A DNA stretch of 64,000 nt from Chitinophagaceae bacterium (lineage in GTDB: Bacteria; Bacteroidota; Bacteroidia; Chitinophagales; Chitinophagaceae). The position numbers and the translations under genes are program-made. Of this stretch, positions 34,160-42,840 are shown one piece after another. The notes beneath the pieces are model-generated. The model did not search any database. It had not been told where the DNA came from and was given only the letters and a program-made list of their open reading frames with translations. The DNA is taken from the NCBI GenBank assembly GCA_003168265.1, contig PMSV01000004.1:119504-183503 (forward strand). Reading direction: 5' to 3'. Within the stretch, counting starts at the first letter, position 1; every line of letters starts with the position of its first letter.

Positions 34160-34183
34160 AATAAACACTTGCAAGCGTTTATT
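34160..34183. promoter_or_regulatory. 24-base near-perfect palindrome between cas9 and cas1
   Basis: AATAAACACTTGCAAGCGTT then TATT is its own reverse complement apart from one mismatched pair. It lies in the 126-base cas9-cas1 gap, 23 bases before the cas1 ATG. As RNA it would fold into a strong hairpin that could end or pause cas9 transcription; as DNA it could bind a dimeric regulator of cas1-cas2. No clear T-run follows. Confidence 0.5.
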
Positions 34184-34205
34184 TTCTGCACCATTACCAA
34201 TATCC

Positions 34206-35452
<1,247 letters not shown>

Positions 35453-35490
35453 CATAAAATAAGCACCCCTGGCATTTCAGGAACGCAAAA

Positions 35491-35519
35491 AGCCTCCGCA
35501 TTTTGATAATACGAAGGCT
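35491..35519 (+). terminator. Hairpin after cas2
   Basis: AGCCTCCG (35491-35498) can pair with CGAAGGCT (35512-35519), seven Watson-Crick pairs with a mismatch near the loop end. It lies 38 bases after the cas2 stop, with an A-run before it (35487-35490) and a T-run 12 bases after. It could end cas2 transcription, and in the other orientation it could end an array transcript coming from the right. Confidence 0.5.
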
Positions 35520-35587
35520 CTTAAAAGCACTTTTTTGTTCCTATTTTCTTTGAAGACCCTTTACAGGTAAAGATTTGCGCTTAAGCT

Positions 35588-35711
35588 GTTGGTATCAAAG
35601 ATCGTCAGAACTTAATTTGAAAGCAAATCACAACGGACGATCACTCGCGCCGGCTCGCAGTTCCGTTGGTATCAAAGATCGTCAGAACTTAATTTGAAAG
35701 CAAAACACAAC
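35588..35711 (-). CRISPR. Minimal CRISPR array: two 47-base repeats, one 30-base spacer
   Basis: Repeat 1 is 35588-35634, spacer 35635-35664, repeat 2 35665-35711. The repeats are identical except for one base (35705, T to A on the plus strand). In crRNA orientation the repeat starts GTTGTGATTTGCTTTCAAAT and ends GATACCAAC, and it is read on the minus strand, toward cas2; this orientation is fixed by the tracrRNA anti-repeat. The repeat resembles those of Bacteroides II-C systems. The spacer is 70% G+C, far above the surroundings. Inside the repeat, TTTG (positions 8-11) and GATCTTTG (32-39), 20 bases apart, resemble a Bacteroidota promoter. Confidence 0.93.
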
Positions 35712-35786
35712 TGCAACACCTGTATATTGCCCGATCGATTAAACGATCATTTTTATTGAAAGAAATCGTATTAAGTCATAAAAGAT

Positions 35787-35794
35787 TAATTTTG
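35787..35794 (+). promoter_or_regulatory. Candidate -7 box upstream of the membrane protein gene
   Basis: TAATTTTG matches TAnnTTTG exactly, 50 bases before the ATG at 35845. A convincing -33 TTTG is not present at the right distance; TTG at 35756-35758 is a little too far. Motif evidence only. Confidence 0.35.
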
Positions 35795-35844
35795 AAACAG
35801 GTTTAAACTGTTAATAAGCAGGCAATGATTTTAATCCTTAAATT

Positions 35845-36270
35845 ATGACCAAACATATAGACAATGTACCGGCGTGGGTACGCATAGTAGTCGGTATTCT
35901 GGCAGTATTGAATATAGCTTATGGGGTTATGGGTTATTTTAGAATGGATTTGCTTTTTCACGCCGGGACCGGGATTGATTTGACAAATCCCTTAATTAAA
36001 GATGCAAGTCTTGAATTTGCAGCGAGAAATTTGGCAATTGGTTTGGCATTGGGTTTTGTAACGATTATTAAGGGAGCTCCCGAAGCTCTTGTAATTTTAA
36101 CCATAACAAGGGCTTTGATAGAAATTCAAACGATCATCATTTCAATGACTCATAATAACATCAATGGGATTTTGCTTGTTCCTATTGTATTCTTAATAGT
36201 TGAAATAATAATAATAAAAACTTTGATAGGAGTCATCAAAAAAGAAGAAGCACAGCAATTGGCTAAGTAG
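35845..36270 (+). CDS. Small four-helix membrane protein of unknown function
   Basis: 141 residues with four hydrophobic segments (IVVGILAVLNIAYGVMGYF, a middle pair around LAIGLALGFVTII and LVILTITRALIEIQTII, and GILLVPIVFLIVEIIII), ending in a short Lys/Glu-rich cytoplasmic tail. It is the first complete gene past the CRISPR array and has its own promoter-like box, so a link with CRISPR is not implied. I do not recognise the family. Confidence 0.65.
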   Translation: MTKHIDNVPAWVRIVVGILAVLNIAYGVMGYFRMDLLFHAGTGIDLTNPLIKDASLEFAARNLAIGLALGFVTIIKGAPEALVILTITRALIEIQTIIISMTHNNINGILLVPIVFLIVEIIIIKTLIGVIKKEEAQQLAK

Positions 36271-36353
36271 CGATAAGAAAAAAATCAAAGAGCTCATGCT
36301 TGATTATTTATGTCTCTCTTTGAATTGTTCCTCCATTTCGTCGTTCAGTCATC

Positions 36354-36785
36354 TTAGGGTTTGCCCGTTTGCCCAATGCCATATCGGATGGCCTCTTCCA
36401 GGATCTTCATGTTTATTTCTTTCAGCGTTTTGAACTTAATGCAATAACCCGTGACATTAGCCTTGCCAATTGTTTTTCCAAATTTTTCAGCCAGGTATTT
36501 TTTGTCCTCAAGCCCCATGATATAAACCGAAATGCCCGCTGAATTGCCACTGATGCCAATTTGATAAAATTCCTTGGTTGAGCCGTCTTTGTAGTGGATG
36601 GTAAATTGTCCATAGCCGATATTCGGATTTGAAACCACCTTGCCTGTCGCGTCTCTGCCATCTAAGAACCATAATTTCCCCTTGGGCAATATTCGGAGAA
36701 TGTACTCGTGCAAGGCTTGCATATCCGCACGCTTAAGTTCATCCTGGCTGTCAATATAGGCTTTGATTTGGTCTTTAATGCTCAT
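36354..36785 (-). CDS. DUF1801/YdhG-like protein
   Basis: 143 residues. The run KLWFLDGRDATGKVVSNPNI, GYGQFTIHYKDGS, GISGNSAGISVYIMG and GKTIGKANVTGYCIKFKTL is the recognisable pattern of the DUF1801 fold, a small alpha/beta cytoplasmic protein without assigned activity. Full length. It is on the opposite strand from its neighbours and seems to be a stand-alone gene. Confidence 0.7.
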   Translation of the reverse strand: MSIKDQIKAYIDSQDELKRADMQALHEYILRILPKGKLWFLDGRDATGKVVSNPNIGYGQFTIHYKDGSTKEFYQIGISGNSAGISVYIMGLEDKKYLAEKFGKTIGKANVTGYCIKFKTLKEINMKILEEAIRYGIGQTGKP

Positions 36786-37326
36786 TCAAACCTAAATTTA
36801 ATAAATCCTCTTTGTAGCAACAAATGCTCTATGGTAGAACTAAGCTATAATTAAGGTAAGAAATTACAAATCCGATGAAAAGCCGAAAGACTTCGGATAT
36901 TTCATCAATACAGACGATATAGCATCGGCAACCAAAAATGCCTTTCCATCATCCAGGAAATATGAAGCGTTCAGGAAAACTCCCCCGAAAGTCGCCAGTG
37001 CAGGAAAGGGTCCCGGACAGCATTGACTAGTGATAATATTCTCCACGGAGCCTGGCTGCTCAATTGGACAAGGGCTAAATATTATCAAACCTGATTAAGG
37101 ATGAAGTCCAGGTCATCCAGGAAGAGAACTATTGCGTGAGAAATAAAAAGGGCTCTAAAAATTCTTGATTACTAAAAAGGCTAGATTTATAGCATTTTTA
37201 AGGTAACAAACCATTTAAAAATTGCACATCGAGATTTCCTGACTATAATTGCACCCCCTTCTCCACCCTGTTCTAAATAATAAACCAGTGTATTATTGCA
37301 TTACAATTATTTACGAATTAACTCAG
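36786..37326. other. Intergenic region, no intact gene
   Basis: A short plus-strand stretch around 36870-37025 reads protein-like (DFGYFINTDDIASATKNAFP) but has no start codon and stops early, so at most it is a decayed gene. No promoter, repeat or terminator stands out otherwise. Confidence 0.3.
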
Positions 37327-37416
37327 CGGAGAGAGAGGGATTCGAACCCCCGTTACACTGATTAGGCGTAAAACTGATTTCGAGTCAGTCCCGTTCAACC
37401 GCTCTGGCATCTCTCC
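37327..37416 (-). tRNA. tRNA-Ser (anticodon CGA)
   Basis: On the minus strand the acceptor stem is GGAGAGA/TCTCTCC with discriminator G, the anticodon arm is ACTGA-CTCGAAA-TCAGT (anticodon CGA, reads UCG), the long variable arm of a class II tRNA follows (ACGCCTAATCAGTGT region), and the T arm is GGGGG-TTCGAAT-CCCTC with one G-U pair. 90 bases, no CCA encoded. tRNA genes are frequent integration sites; the toxin-antitoxin region follows on the other side. Confidence 0.93.
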
Positions 37417-37990
37417 ATTCAGTATTGATAAAGGGTTTCAAAGATTAAGCAAAAACCAATAGAACTATTCGACACAATTTTCGACACAAAACAAACCTAT
37501 CTCGTAACCTTAACCTGCAATATTCTGAAATAATTTATTCAAATATTTATAAAAAGAGATATAAATATTAGTCAACTGAATGCAAACTTCATAAATGTCT
37601 AATTTGGAGCCTTTTAGTGGATAAAATAGTTGAAAAACAAAAGATGATTAACTTAGAAAACTCTAATTGCCAGTGGCCCTAAAAAGAGGGGAGCTTACAC
37701 ACTTATAATACTCCCCAAATTCGGCCAATGCAGTTGTAGTTAACAAAGGTTTTCATGATGCAGGGGCATTAGTGACGGCCTCAAACAGAAAAAAAATCGA
37801 TATTGCTTTTGTATTTAGATTTGTAACTGGGGCTTGCCTAATTAACCGATCTCTGCCATTGCAGAATATGGCCAGTCATTGAACGACCATTTCGTAGCTT
37901 TCTATTGTTTTGCCTCAGTAAATTGGCACCAGAACTATACTTCAGATTTCCATACAAGAAATACAGATTTTTGTAATAATTTACTAAATA
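37417..37990. other. AT-rich intergenic region between tRNA-Ser and the hip operon
   Basis: No gene is supported. The tRNA promoter should lie in the first part (minus strand). I looked for a duplicated 3' end of tRNA-Ser that would mark an att site and did not see one. Confidence 0.4.
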
Positions 37991-38064
37991 AGAAATATAT
38001 TTCTGATTTAATTCAATTTTCAAATTTCTATCCCTATCTTTATCTTAATCAGAAATATATTTCA
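37991..38064 (+). promoter_or_regulatory. Two palindromic operator sites upstream of hipB
   Basis: AGAAATATATTTCT at 37991-38004 is a perfect 14-base palindrome, and AGAAATATATTTCA at 38051-38064 differs by only the last base. They are 60 bases apart, and the second ends one base before the hipB ATG (38066). Position and symmetry fit autorepression by a HipB dimer with looping between two sites, as known for hip-type operons. The binding protein is inferred. Confidence 0.65.
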
Positions 38065-38065
38065 G

Positions 38066-38275
38066 ATGACAATCTCCGAAATGGGAAAATTATTGAAATT
38101 CAGGCGGGAATTCCTGAATCTCCGCCAGGAAGATCTCGCCGAAATGAGCGGAATCACCAGCCGGACCATCCATCTCATTGAAACCGGAACCGGTAATCCA
38201 TCCTTTGAAACTCTGGAAAAGCTGGCAACTGTTCTCGGAATAGAACTCATGTTACAAGTGAAAAAATCGAACTGA
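38066..38275 (+). CDS. hipB: HipB-like HTH antitoxin/repressor
   Basis: 69 residues forming one Xre-type helix-turn-helix: MGKLLKFRREFLNLRQEDLA, EMSGITSRTIHLIETGTGNP as turn and recognition helix, and TLEKLATVLGIELML. It is shorter than E. coli HipB and lacks an extended C-terminal tail. It is the first gene of a three-gene operon and its last base overlaps the start of the second, so translation is coupled. Palindromes directly upstream are the likely operator. Confidence 0.85.
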   Translation: MTISEMGKLLKFRREFLNLRQEDLAEMSGITSRTIHLIETGTGNPSFETLEKLATVLGIELMLQVKKSN

Positions 38276-38601
38276 TGTCAAGAGCAGGCGTCTATAATAA
38301 TGGAATGCTGGCAGGTTATCTGGAAAAGCTTGGCCCTGATGATTATCGCTTTACTTATAATGAAAGCTATTTCGCCGATCCGTCGTTCCCTTCAATAAGC
38401 CTCACCCTGACAAAAACAAAGATCGAACATCAAAGCCCCGTGCTTTTTTCTTTTTTCACCGGTCTGCTCGCAGAAGGAATAAATAAGGACATTCAATGCC
38501 GTCTTTTGAAAATTGATGAACAGGACGATTTTACCAGGCTATTGAAAACTGCAGGAGAAGACACCATTGGAGCAATTACCGTAAAAGAAATCAATGAATA
38601 A
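38275..38601 (+). CDS. hipS: HipS-like protein (separate HipA N-terminal subdomain)
   Basis: 108 residues corresponding only to the N-terminal subdomain-1 of HipA: RAGVYNNGMLAGYLEKLGPD, RFTYNESYFADPSFPSISLT, LFSFFTGLLAEGINKDIQCR. In classical HipA this is fused to the kinase; in the three-gene HipBST systems it is a separate protein that acts as the antitoxin for the kinase. Gene order and the four- to eight-base overlaps on both sides match HipBST. Antitoxin activity is by analogy. Confidence 0.8.
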   Translation: MSRAGVYNNGMLAGYLEKLGPDDYRFTYNESYFADPSFPSISLTLTKTKIEHQSPVLFSFFTGLLAEGINKDIQCRLLKIDEQDDFTRLLKTAGEDTIGAITVKEINE

Positions 38602-39583
38602 GATCTGCCCCGGATGTTATAAACCAAATGTCGAAGGCTATTGCCTGAACTGTCGCAAACTATTATTTAAAGGCGCGAAAGTCCCCCCTATACTCCCCTT
38701 CGAAACCCCTAAAGCAGATAACCTCCAAATCTACCAGGAAAAAACCAAAAGACTATCGATCTCCGGAGTGCAACTAAAATACTCCTTGCGGTTAGAAGGA
38801 AAAGAATTGCAGCTAACTGAGAAAGGCGGTCAATATATACTAAAACCCATTCCGCCAGCAGCACTAGTCATGCAGCCCGATCAGGCTCCTGAGAATGAAC
38901 ACCTGACGATGCAGATCGCTGCTCAGTTATTCGACATCCAAACCGCAGCCAATGCCTTGATCTATTTTAAAGACGGTGCCCCTGCCTATCTTACCCGACG
39001 ATTTGACGTGAAGCCCGATGGCTCAAAATTTCTTCAGGAAGATATGGCCCAAATCAGCGGCGCAAGCCGCCATACCCGCGGCGAAAATTTTAAGTATGAA
39101 GGTACCTATGAGGACATCGGCAGATTAATCAGAGGGAACGTGGCAGCCTATCCTCCAGCTCTTGAAAGCTATTTCCGGCTGCTGCTTTTTAATTACCTTT
39201 TTTCAAACGGTGATGCGCATCTAAAAAACTTTTCATTGATTCAAACAATCATGGGAGACTATACTTTGACGCCTGCTTATGACCTCATGTGTACAGTGAT
39301 ACATACGCCCCAGGAATCGGATACAGCCCTTGATCTATATAAGGGTGATACGGATGGTGAATTTTACAGCCGCTATGGGTTTTTCGGACAACCAGAATTC
39401 AGGACCCTTGCAGAAAAAATAGGTATTCAACCTATACGAACCGAGCGCATTTTTGCTCACTTACTTTCTTCCCAAAACGAAGTCCTGCAAATGATTCAGC
39501 ATTCTTTGCTGAGTGAAGAAACGAAGATCCAATACGAAAATAATTACCTGGACAAATTAAGCCGCATGAGAATGACTATCTAA
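38594..39583 (+). CDS. hipT: HipT-like serine/threonine kinase toxin
   Basis: 329 residues: the HipA kinase core without its N-terminal subdomain. The first 20 residues carry CPGC and CLNC, a likely zinc knuckle not present in E. coli HipA. The Gly-rich loop region has SIS (55-57) as in HipT proteins, where these serines are autophosphorylated. ILK84 fits the ATP lysine, NGDAHLKN (205-212) the catalytic loop with Asp207 and Asn212, and AYDLM (228-232) the metal-binding Asp230. HipA/HipT kinases phosphorylate aminoacyl-tRNA synthetases (GltX or TrpS); the target here is unknown. Confidence 0.85.
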   Translation: MNKICPGCYKPNVEGYCLNCRKLLFKGAKVPPILPFETPKADNLQIYQEKTKRLSISGVQLKYSLRLEGKELQLTEKGGQYILKPIPPAALVMQPDQAPENEHLTMQIAAQLFDIQTAANALIYFKDGAPAYLTRRFDVKPDGSKFLQEDMAQISGASRHTRGENFKYEGTYEDIGRLIRGNVAAYPPALESYFRLLLFNYLFSNGDAHLKNFSLIQTIMGDYTLTPAYDLMCTVIHTPQESDTALDLYKGDTDGEFYSRYGFFGQPEFRTLAEKIGIQPIRTERIFAHLLSSQNEVLQMIQHSLLSEETKIQYENNYLDKLSRMRMTI

Positions 39584-40007
39584 ATTTTTCGCATAAATAT
39601 TTATGAACCTGATTCGAAACCTCTATATCCTGTAGCGGCAATCTCAAAAACTCAGAATAGCCATCTTTATTTTTGCGCTTCCGGTATTCCTTCACAAACA
39701 GGTCAAAAGTAGCAAGGAAAATTCTGTGGTAAAACTCATAAGGGTTACACTCCTCGAAAGACCCTTCGGCAATCAGGTAGGTAAATTCAATGATATAACT
39801 ATTTTCAAATTTCTCAGCAACATAGATTCTGTATACCCAACGAATCACAAATCCCTTGAAAAGCTCCCCGTCTGCAAGTACATTTGCAGGGAACGCGATG
39901 CAATAAAAGTCTTTGATAGATATCCATACGCCATTGGTTTCTACCAGATCCCAATGAATTACTTTCTGTCCGGCAAAATTGATCTTAAGCAATGCGTTTT
40001 TTTTCAA
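39576..40007 (-). CDS. Protein of unknown function, convergent with hipT
   Basis: 143 residues. Mixed alpha/beta with aromatic-rich strands (VIHWDLVETNGVWISIKDFY, FVIRWVYRIYVAEKFENSYI) and a charged helix (FDLFVKEYRKRKNKDGYSE). No signal peptide or membrane segment. Its 3' end overlaps that of hipT by eight bases, so the two transcripts converge. I do not recognise a family. Confidence 0.5.
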   Translation of the reverse strand: MKKNALLKINFAGQKVIHWDLVETNGVWISIKDFYCIAFPANVLADGELFKGFVIRWVYRIYVAEKFENSYIIEFTYLIAEGSFEECNPYEFYHRIFLATFDLFVKEYRKRKNKDGYSEFLRLPLQDIEVSNQVHKYLCEKFR

Positions 40008-40704
40008 TCAGGAATAGAATCCTATTTCTGTCTATAACTGCATCTATAAAGACGGTAGGGCAAACCATTTGGGGTAAACTTCAAATTCCTTGCAGCAGCC
40101 ACAAAAGCAAAATATCTTCCACTAATAAATAGGCTTTTTTTAATAATAAGTTGATCAATAAATGCTCTGAAGATCTAAAATATTAATGGGGGGCTCCATT
40201 TTTCCCATCTAATTCAAAAGCTATCTGAACGTCCTTTAAACCCAAATTATGATAACTGTCGTATCACCTGGCCAAAACCTATACTGTCTCCCACCTCCCT
40301 CTCCCCCCCAACTCATCCGGCAGATAACCATAAAACTTTTTAAACGTCAAACAAATAGCTCAAATCAAATCGAACAAGAAGGTTTCATTTTCACATCATA
40401 GATTATTGCAGTGAAAATTTGCAAAAAACGAATGGCTTATGAACAAGTTATTCAGATTGGGTCTAAAAAATACGGGGAAAACCCCCTTTTCTGATATCTA
40501 CCTAATACAGGAAATTCGATCAATAGAAAGTAAATAATAAAAGTTAGGGAGTTTTATTCACAACCATTAAGCAAACCTTCAATCCCCCTTACAATCCGTT
40601 CCTGGTTTGTTCCCAAGTTATTCGTGTCTCTTTTTTACATTCTGAATTGATATGCCTTTAGGGCGTGGAGGCTAATTCATGCCTAACCAAAAACTATCTC
40701 GCTT
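40008..40704. other. 700-base non-coding region ahead of a coiled-coil gene fragment
   Basis: No gene on either strand. A compact hairpin GGGG-AAAA-CCCC followed by a C and four T is at 40474-40490. A similar hairpin (CGGGA-AAAG-TCCCG with a T-run) occurs at 54858-54877, upstream of the related intact cassette, so it may be a conserved regulatory element rather than a chance terminator. Confidence 0.4.
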
Positions 40705-41325
40705 ATGCGAACAGCTATTGTATTGACCGCATTTGCCTGTCTAAGCATGCACCCCTTATTTGCGCAGGACGATCAGGGAGTCGCCGATAAGGTGTTGAAC
40801 TTTCCCAGTAAACTTTTCAAGAAGCTAGACAAGAAATCTAAGGACCTGGACCAAGGTATTGATAAGCAGACAGAGATCTATCTGAAAAAACTTTCCAAAC
40901 AGGAGTCCAAGCTTCGTCAACAGTTATATAAAACTGATTCCGTAAAAGCAGCACGTTTATTTGCTAACGATCCGGAAAAGCAATACGAGACTTTTATTGC
41001 CAAAATGAATAGTCAGGAGGCAACGGATGTGCATTCGATGGGACCTCAATACCTGCCCTTTGTCGATTCCATGACAAGTTCCCTTTCTTTTCTAAGCAAG
41101 AATACCCAGCTTCTAAATAATAGTAAAATACTTCCTGCTGATGTAGAAAACTCGCTCAACCAGGTGAAGCGGGGTATAGTTCTACTTCTTGGGATAATAA
41201 CCAGGGCAATATGGTTGGATTTGAAGCAAGTTCCAACCCTTTCCTTATTTTTTCACCACAACCAAGCACTAGTCCAACAACGATACCAGCAGTTCCAGCA
41301 ACAGCACCATAATCAACCAACTTGA
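40705..41325 (+). pseudogene. Truncated copy of the Rhs-cassette coiled-coil outer-membrane gene
   Basis: After a signal peptide (MRTAIVLTAFACLSMHPLFA) the sequence KSKDLDQGIDKQTEIYLKKL, then SKQESKLRQQLYKTDS matches the style and order of the intact 57012-58535 protein (QLLQKTIEKQTAKAIERMQK, KELKLQNQMMSIDS). The similarity ends at about residue 155; the last 50 residues are Gln/His-rich and look out of frame, and the C-terminal beta-barrel is missing. A plus-strand alternative frame after 41165 (GYSSTSWDNNQGNMVGFEAS) also looks protein-like, so a different tail may have been joined on. Confidence 0.65.
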
Positions 41326-41412
41326 ATTGAAACCAGAATTTGAACATGCATACTATCTAACATATTCTTCATTTTTTAATATTTTTGCCAGCAAACATTT
41401 AATCAATTCCAA

Positions 41413-42105
41413 ATGATTAAAATATTAAAATTGTGCTTGATTACAATAATTGTCGTAGGGATTATTAGAGCTGTTTTCCTGGTTATAAAAGGTTTTAGTA
41501 ATCCTGGTTATGTACCTGTTGCTTCTTTGATCTTACCGAAGGGATATGATAATTTATTTGTCGATTCCGTGAAGAGAAATATAGTGTTACAGGAAAGTTA
41601 TTTTATAAGAGGACACAATCCAATTGCGGTATTCTCTTATAATAATATCTACTCAATACTAGTTTGCACATACAATGTGCCGAAAGTTTTAGACCTAAAT
41701 GATCTGGTTCAACTTCGCAGTACAAGAATGACTGAAGACTTGAAAACCCCAAATTCAGGAATAAATTTTTCAAAAATGATCTTTGCATATACATGGGATT
41801 CGCTTCCGACACTTAACGAGTTATTGATAACCTTATTTGGCGATTCTCTATGGGCCTTCAATAATAATACTATTAAATATTATTCCATGAATATTCGCGA
41901 GGGCTTTCTTCAATTCCGGATTGGCAAAGCGCCTGACATTGAATTCTATACCAATATTGCTCCAACTGAAGAAATTCCTGCGGAAATAGTTTTTGTTAAA
42001 AAAGGTGGAAATTTATTTTTTGTCTTAATTGATAATATTTTTGAACTAAGGAAAATTGATAAAGACCTTCCATTGAAAATATTTGATTATGAACAAAGAG
42101 GTTAA
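41413..42105 (+). CDS. Orphan membrane-anchored protein, immunity-type candidate
   Basis: 230 residues: one N-terminal membrane helix (LCLITIIVVGIIRAVFLVI) and an extracytoplasmic mixed domain (SLILPKGYDNLFVDSVKRNI, YYSMNIREGFLQFRI). No family recognised. It follows a broken Rhs-cassette gene and overlaps the next gene by 17 bases; AT-rich orphan membrane genes in such places are often immunity proteins to Rhs toxins, which is inference from context only. Confidence 0.5.
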   Translation: MIKILKLCLITIIVVGIIRAVFLVIKGFSNPGYVPVASLILPKGYDNLFVDSVKRNIVLQESYFIRGHNPIAVFSYNNIYSILVCTYNVPKVLDLNDLVQLRSTRMTEDLKTPNSGINFSKMIFAYTWDSLPTLNELLITLFGDSLWAFNNNTIKYYSMNIREGFLQFRIGKAPDIEFYTNIAPTEEIPAEIVFVKKGGNLFFVLIDNIFELRKIDKDLPLKIFDYEQRG

Positions 42106-42604
42106 AACGAAGACGAAATTTTATCCGATATGCCTTTTATGCCTTATACCAGGAGTTGGCCTTTTGATTGGAATCGGTCTGATATTTTTTGCAGTATTTC
42201 AATATAGAAATAAATCATTCACATACAGTTTGACAATTTCGATACTTTTAGGCCTGGTTTTCACATTTGTTCCTATGTACTTTCTTGACCAAGAAACAAA
42301 GTATGGTACTATGGCAGGGCGGACTTTTCAACGTTTTGCATTGAATGATCTCGATTCGTTAAAAAAGCAATTGGAAGGATATAAACAGGATTATGGTGAA
42401 TATCCTGATAGCCTTGAAGAACTAAAAAAGAAATTTAAGGAAGTAGCCATTAATGACCCTCTTTTACTTAGAAACAAGAAAGCACATAAATTTTTGAAGT
42501 TTTATTATTTCAGGAAAGACAGCAGTTATACCCTTTTTTCATCTGGTATTGATTGCATACCTTATACCGAGGATGATCTATACCCACGAAAACCTCTAAA
42601 GTAA
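42089..42604 (+). CDS. Membrane protein with pseudopilin GspG-like soluble domain
   Basis: The ATG at 42089 (MNKEVKTKTKFYPICLLCLI) is preferred over an upstream TTG. 171 residues: two or three membrane helices in the first 75, then a soluble part with LDSLKKQLEGYKQDYGEYPD, SLEELKKKF, INDPLLL, YTLFSSGIDCIPYTEDDLYP. This is the order of elements in the C-terminal domain of GspG-type pseudopilins, here without the prepilin cleavage site. It overlaps the preceding gene by 17 bases, so co-translation is likely. Role unknown. Confidence 0.55.
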   Translation: MNKEVKTKTKFYPICLLCLIPGVGLLIGIGLIFFAVFQYRNKSFTYSLTISILLGLVFTFVPMYFLDQETKYGTMAGRTFQRFALNDLDSLKKQLEGYKQDYGEYPDSLEELKKKFKEVAINDPLLLRNKKAHKFLKFYYFRKDSSYTLFSSGIDCIPYTEDDLYPRKPLK

Positions 42605-42840
42605 AAATTACCTTTTTCTTGATAATATTCCAATTTACAAACTGGTTTGCTTTTTGACTGATTTTGTGACTTCGGTAAATCTTCCCTTTTTCATGTTTGA
42701 TTAAAATTTAATGTTAACAATACCTTTGTTAACTCTAAATGCATTGGCCGAATTTGGGGGAGCTTACAATTCGATTTTATTCCCTTAACTTAATTGCGAA
42801 CAAACATGCGTATCGCAGGGTGTTTAGCGATCTAATATAT

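Noticed and set aside
36864..37088. Minus-strand 74-codon frame
   Set aside because: The opposite strand reads at least as well and neither has family features; treated as non-coding.
37417..39583. Genomic island inserted at tRNA-Ser
   Set aside because: No integrase and no duplicated tRNA 3' end were seen near the hip operon, so integration at this tRNA is not supported.
41156..41347. Minus-strand frame with a GAVAGTAGIVVGLVLG stretch
   Set aside because: It overlaps the coiled-coil fragment and the apparent membrane helix is a by-product of a Pro/Thr/Ala-rich plus-strand frame.
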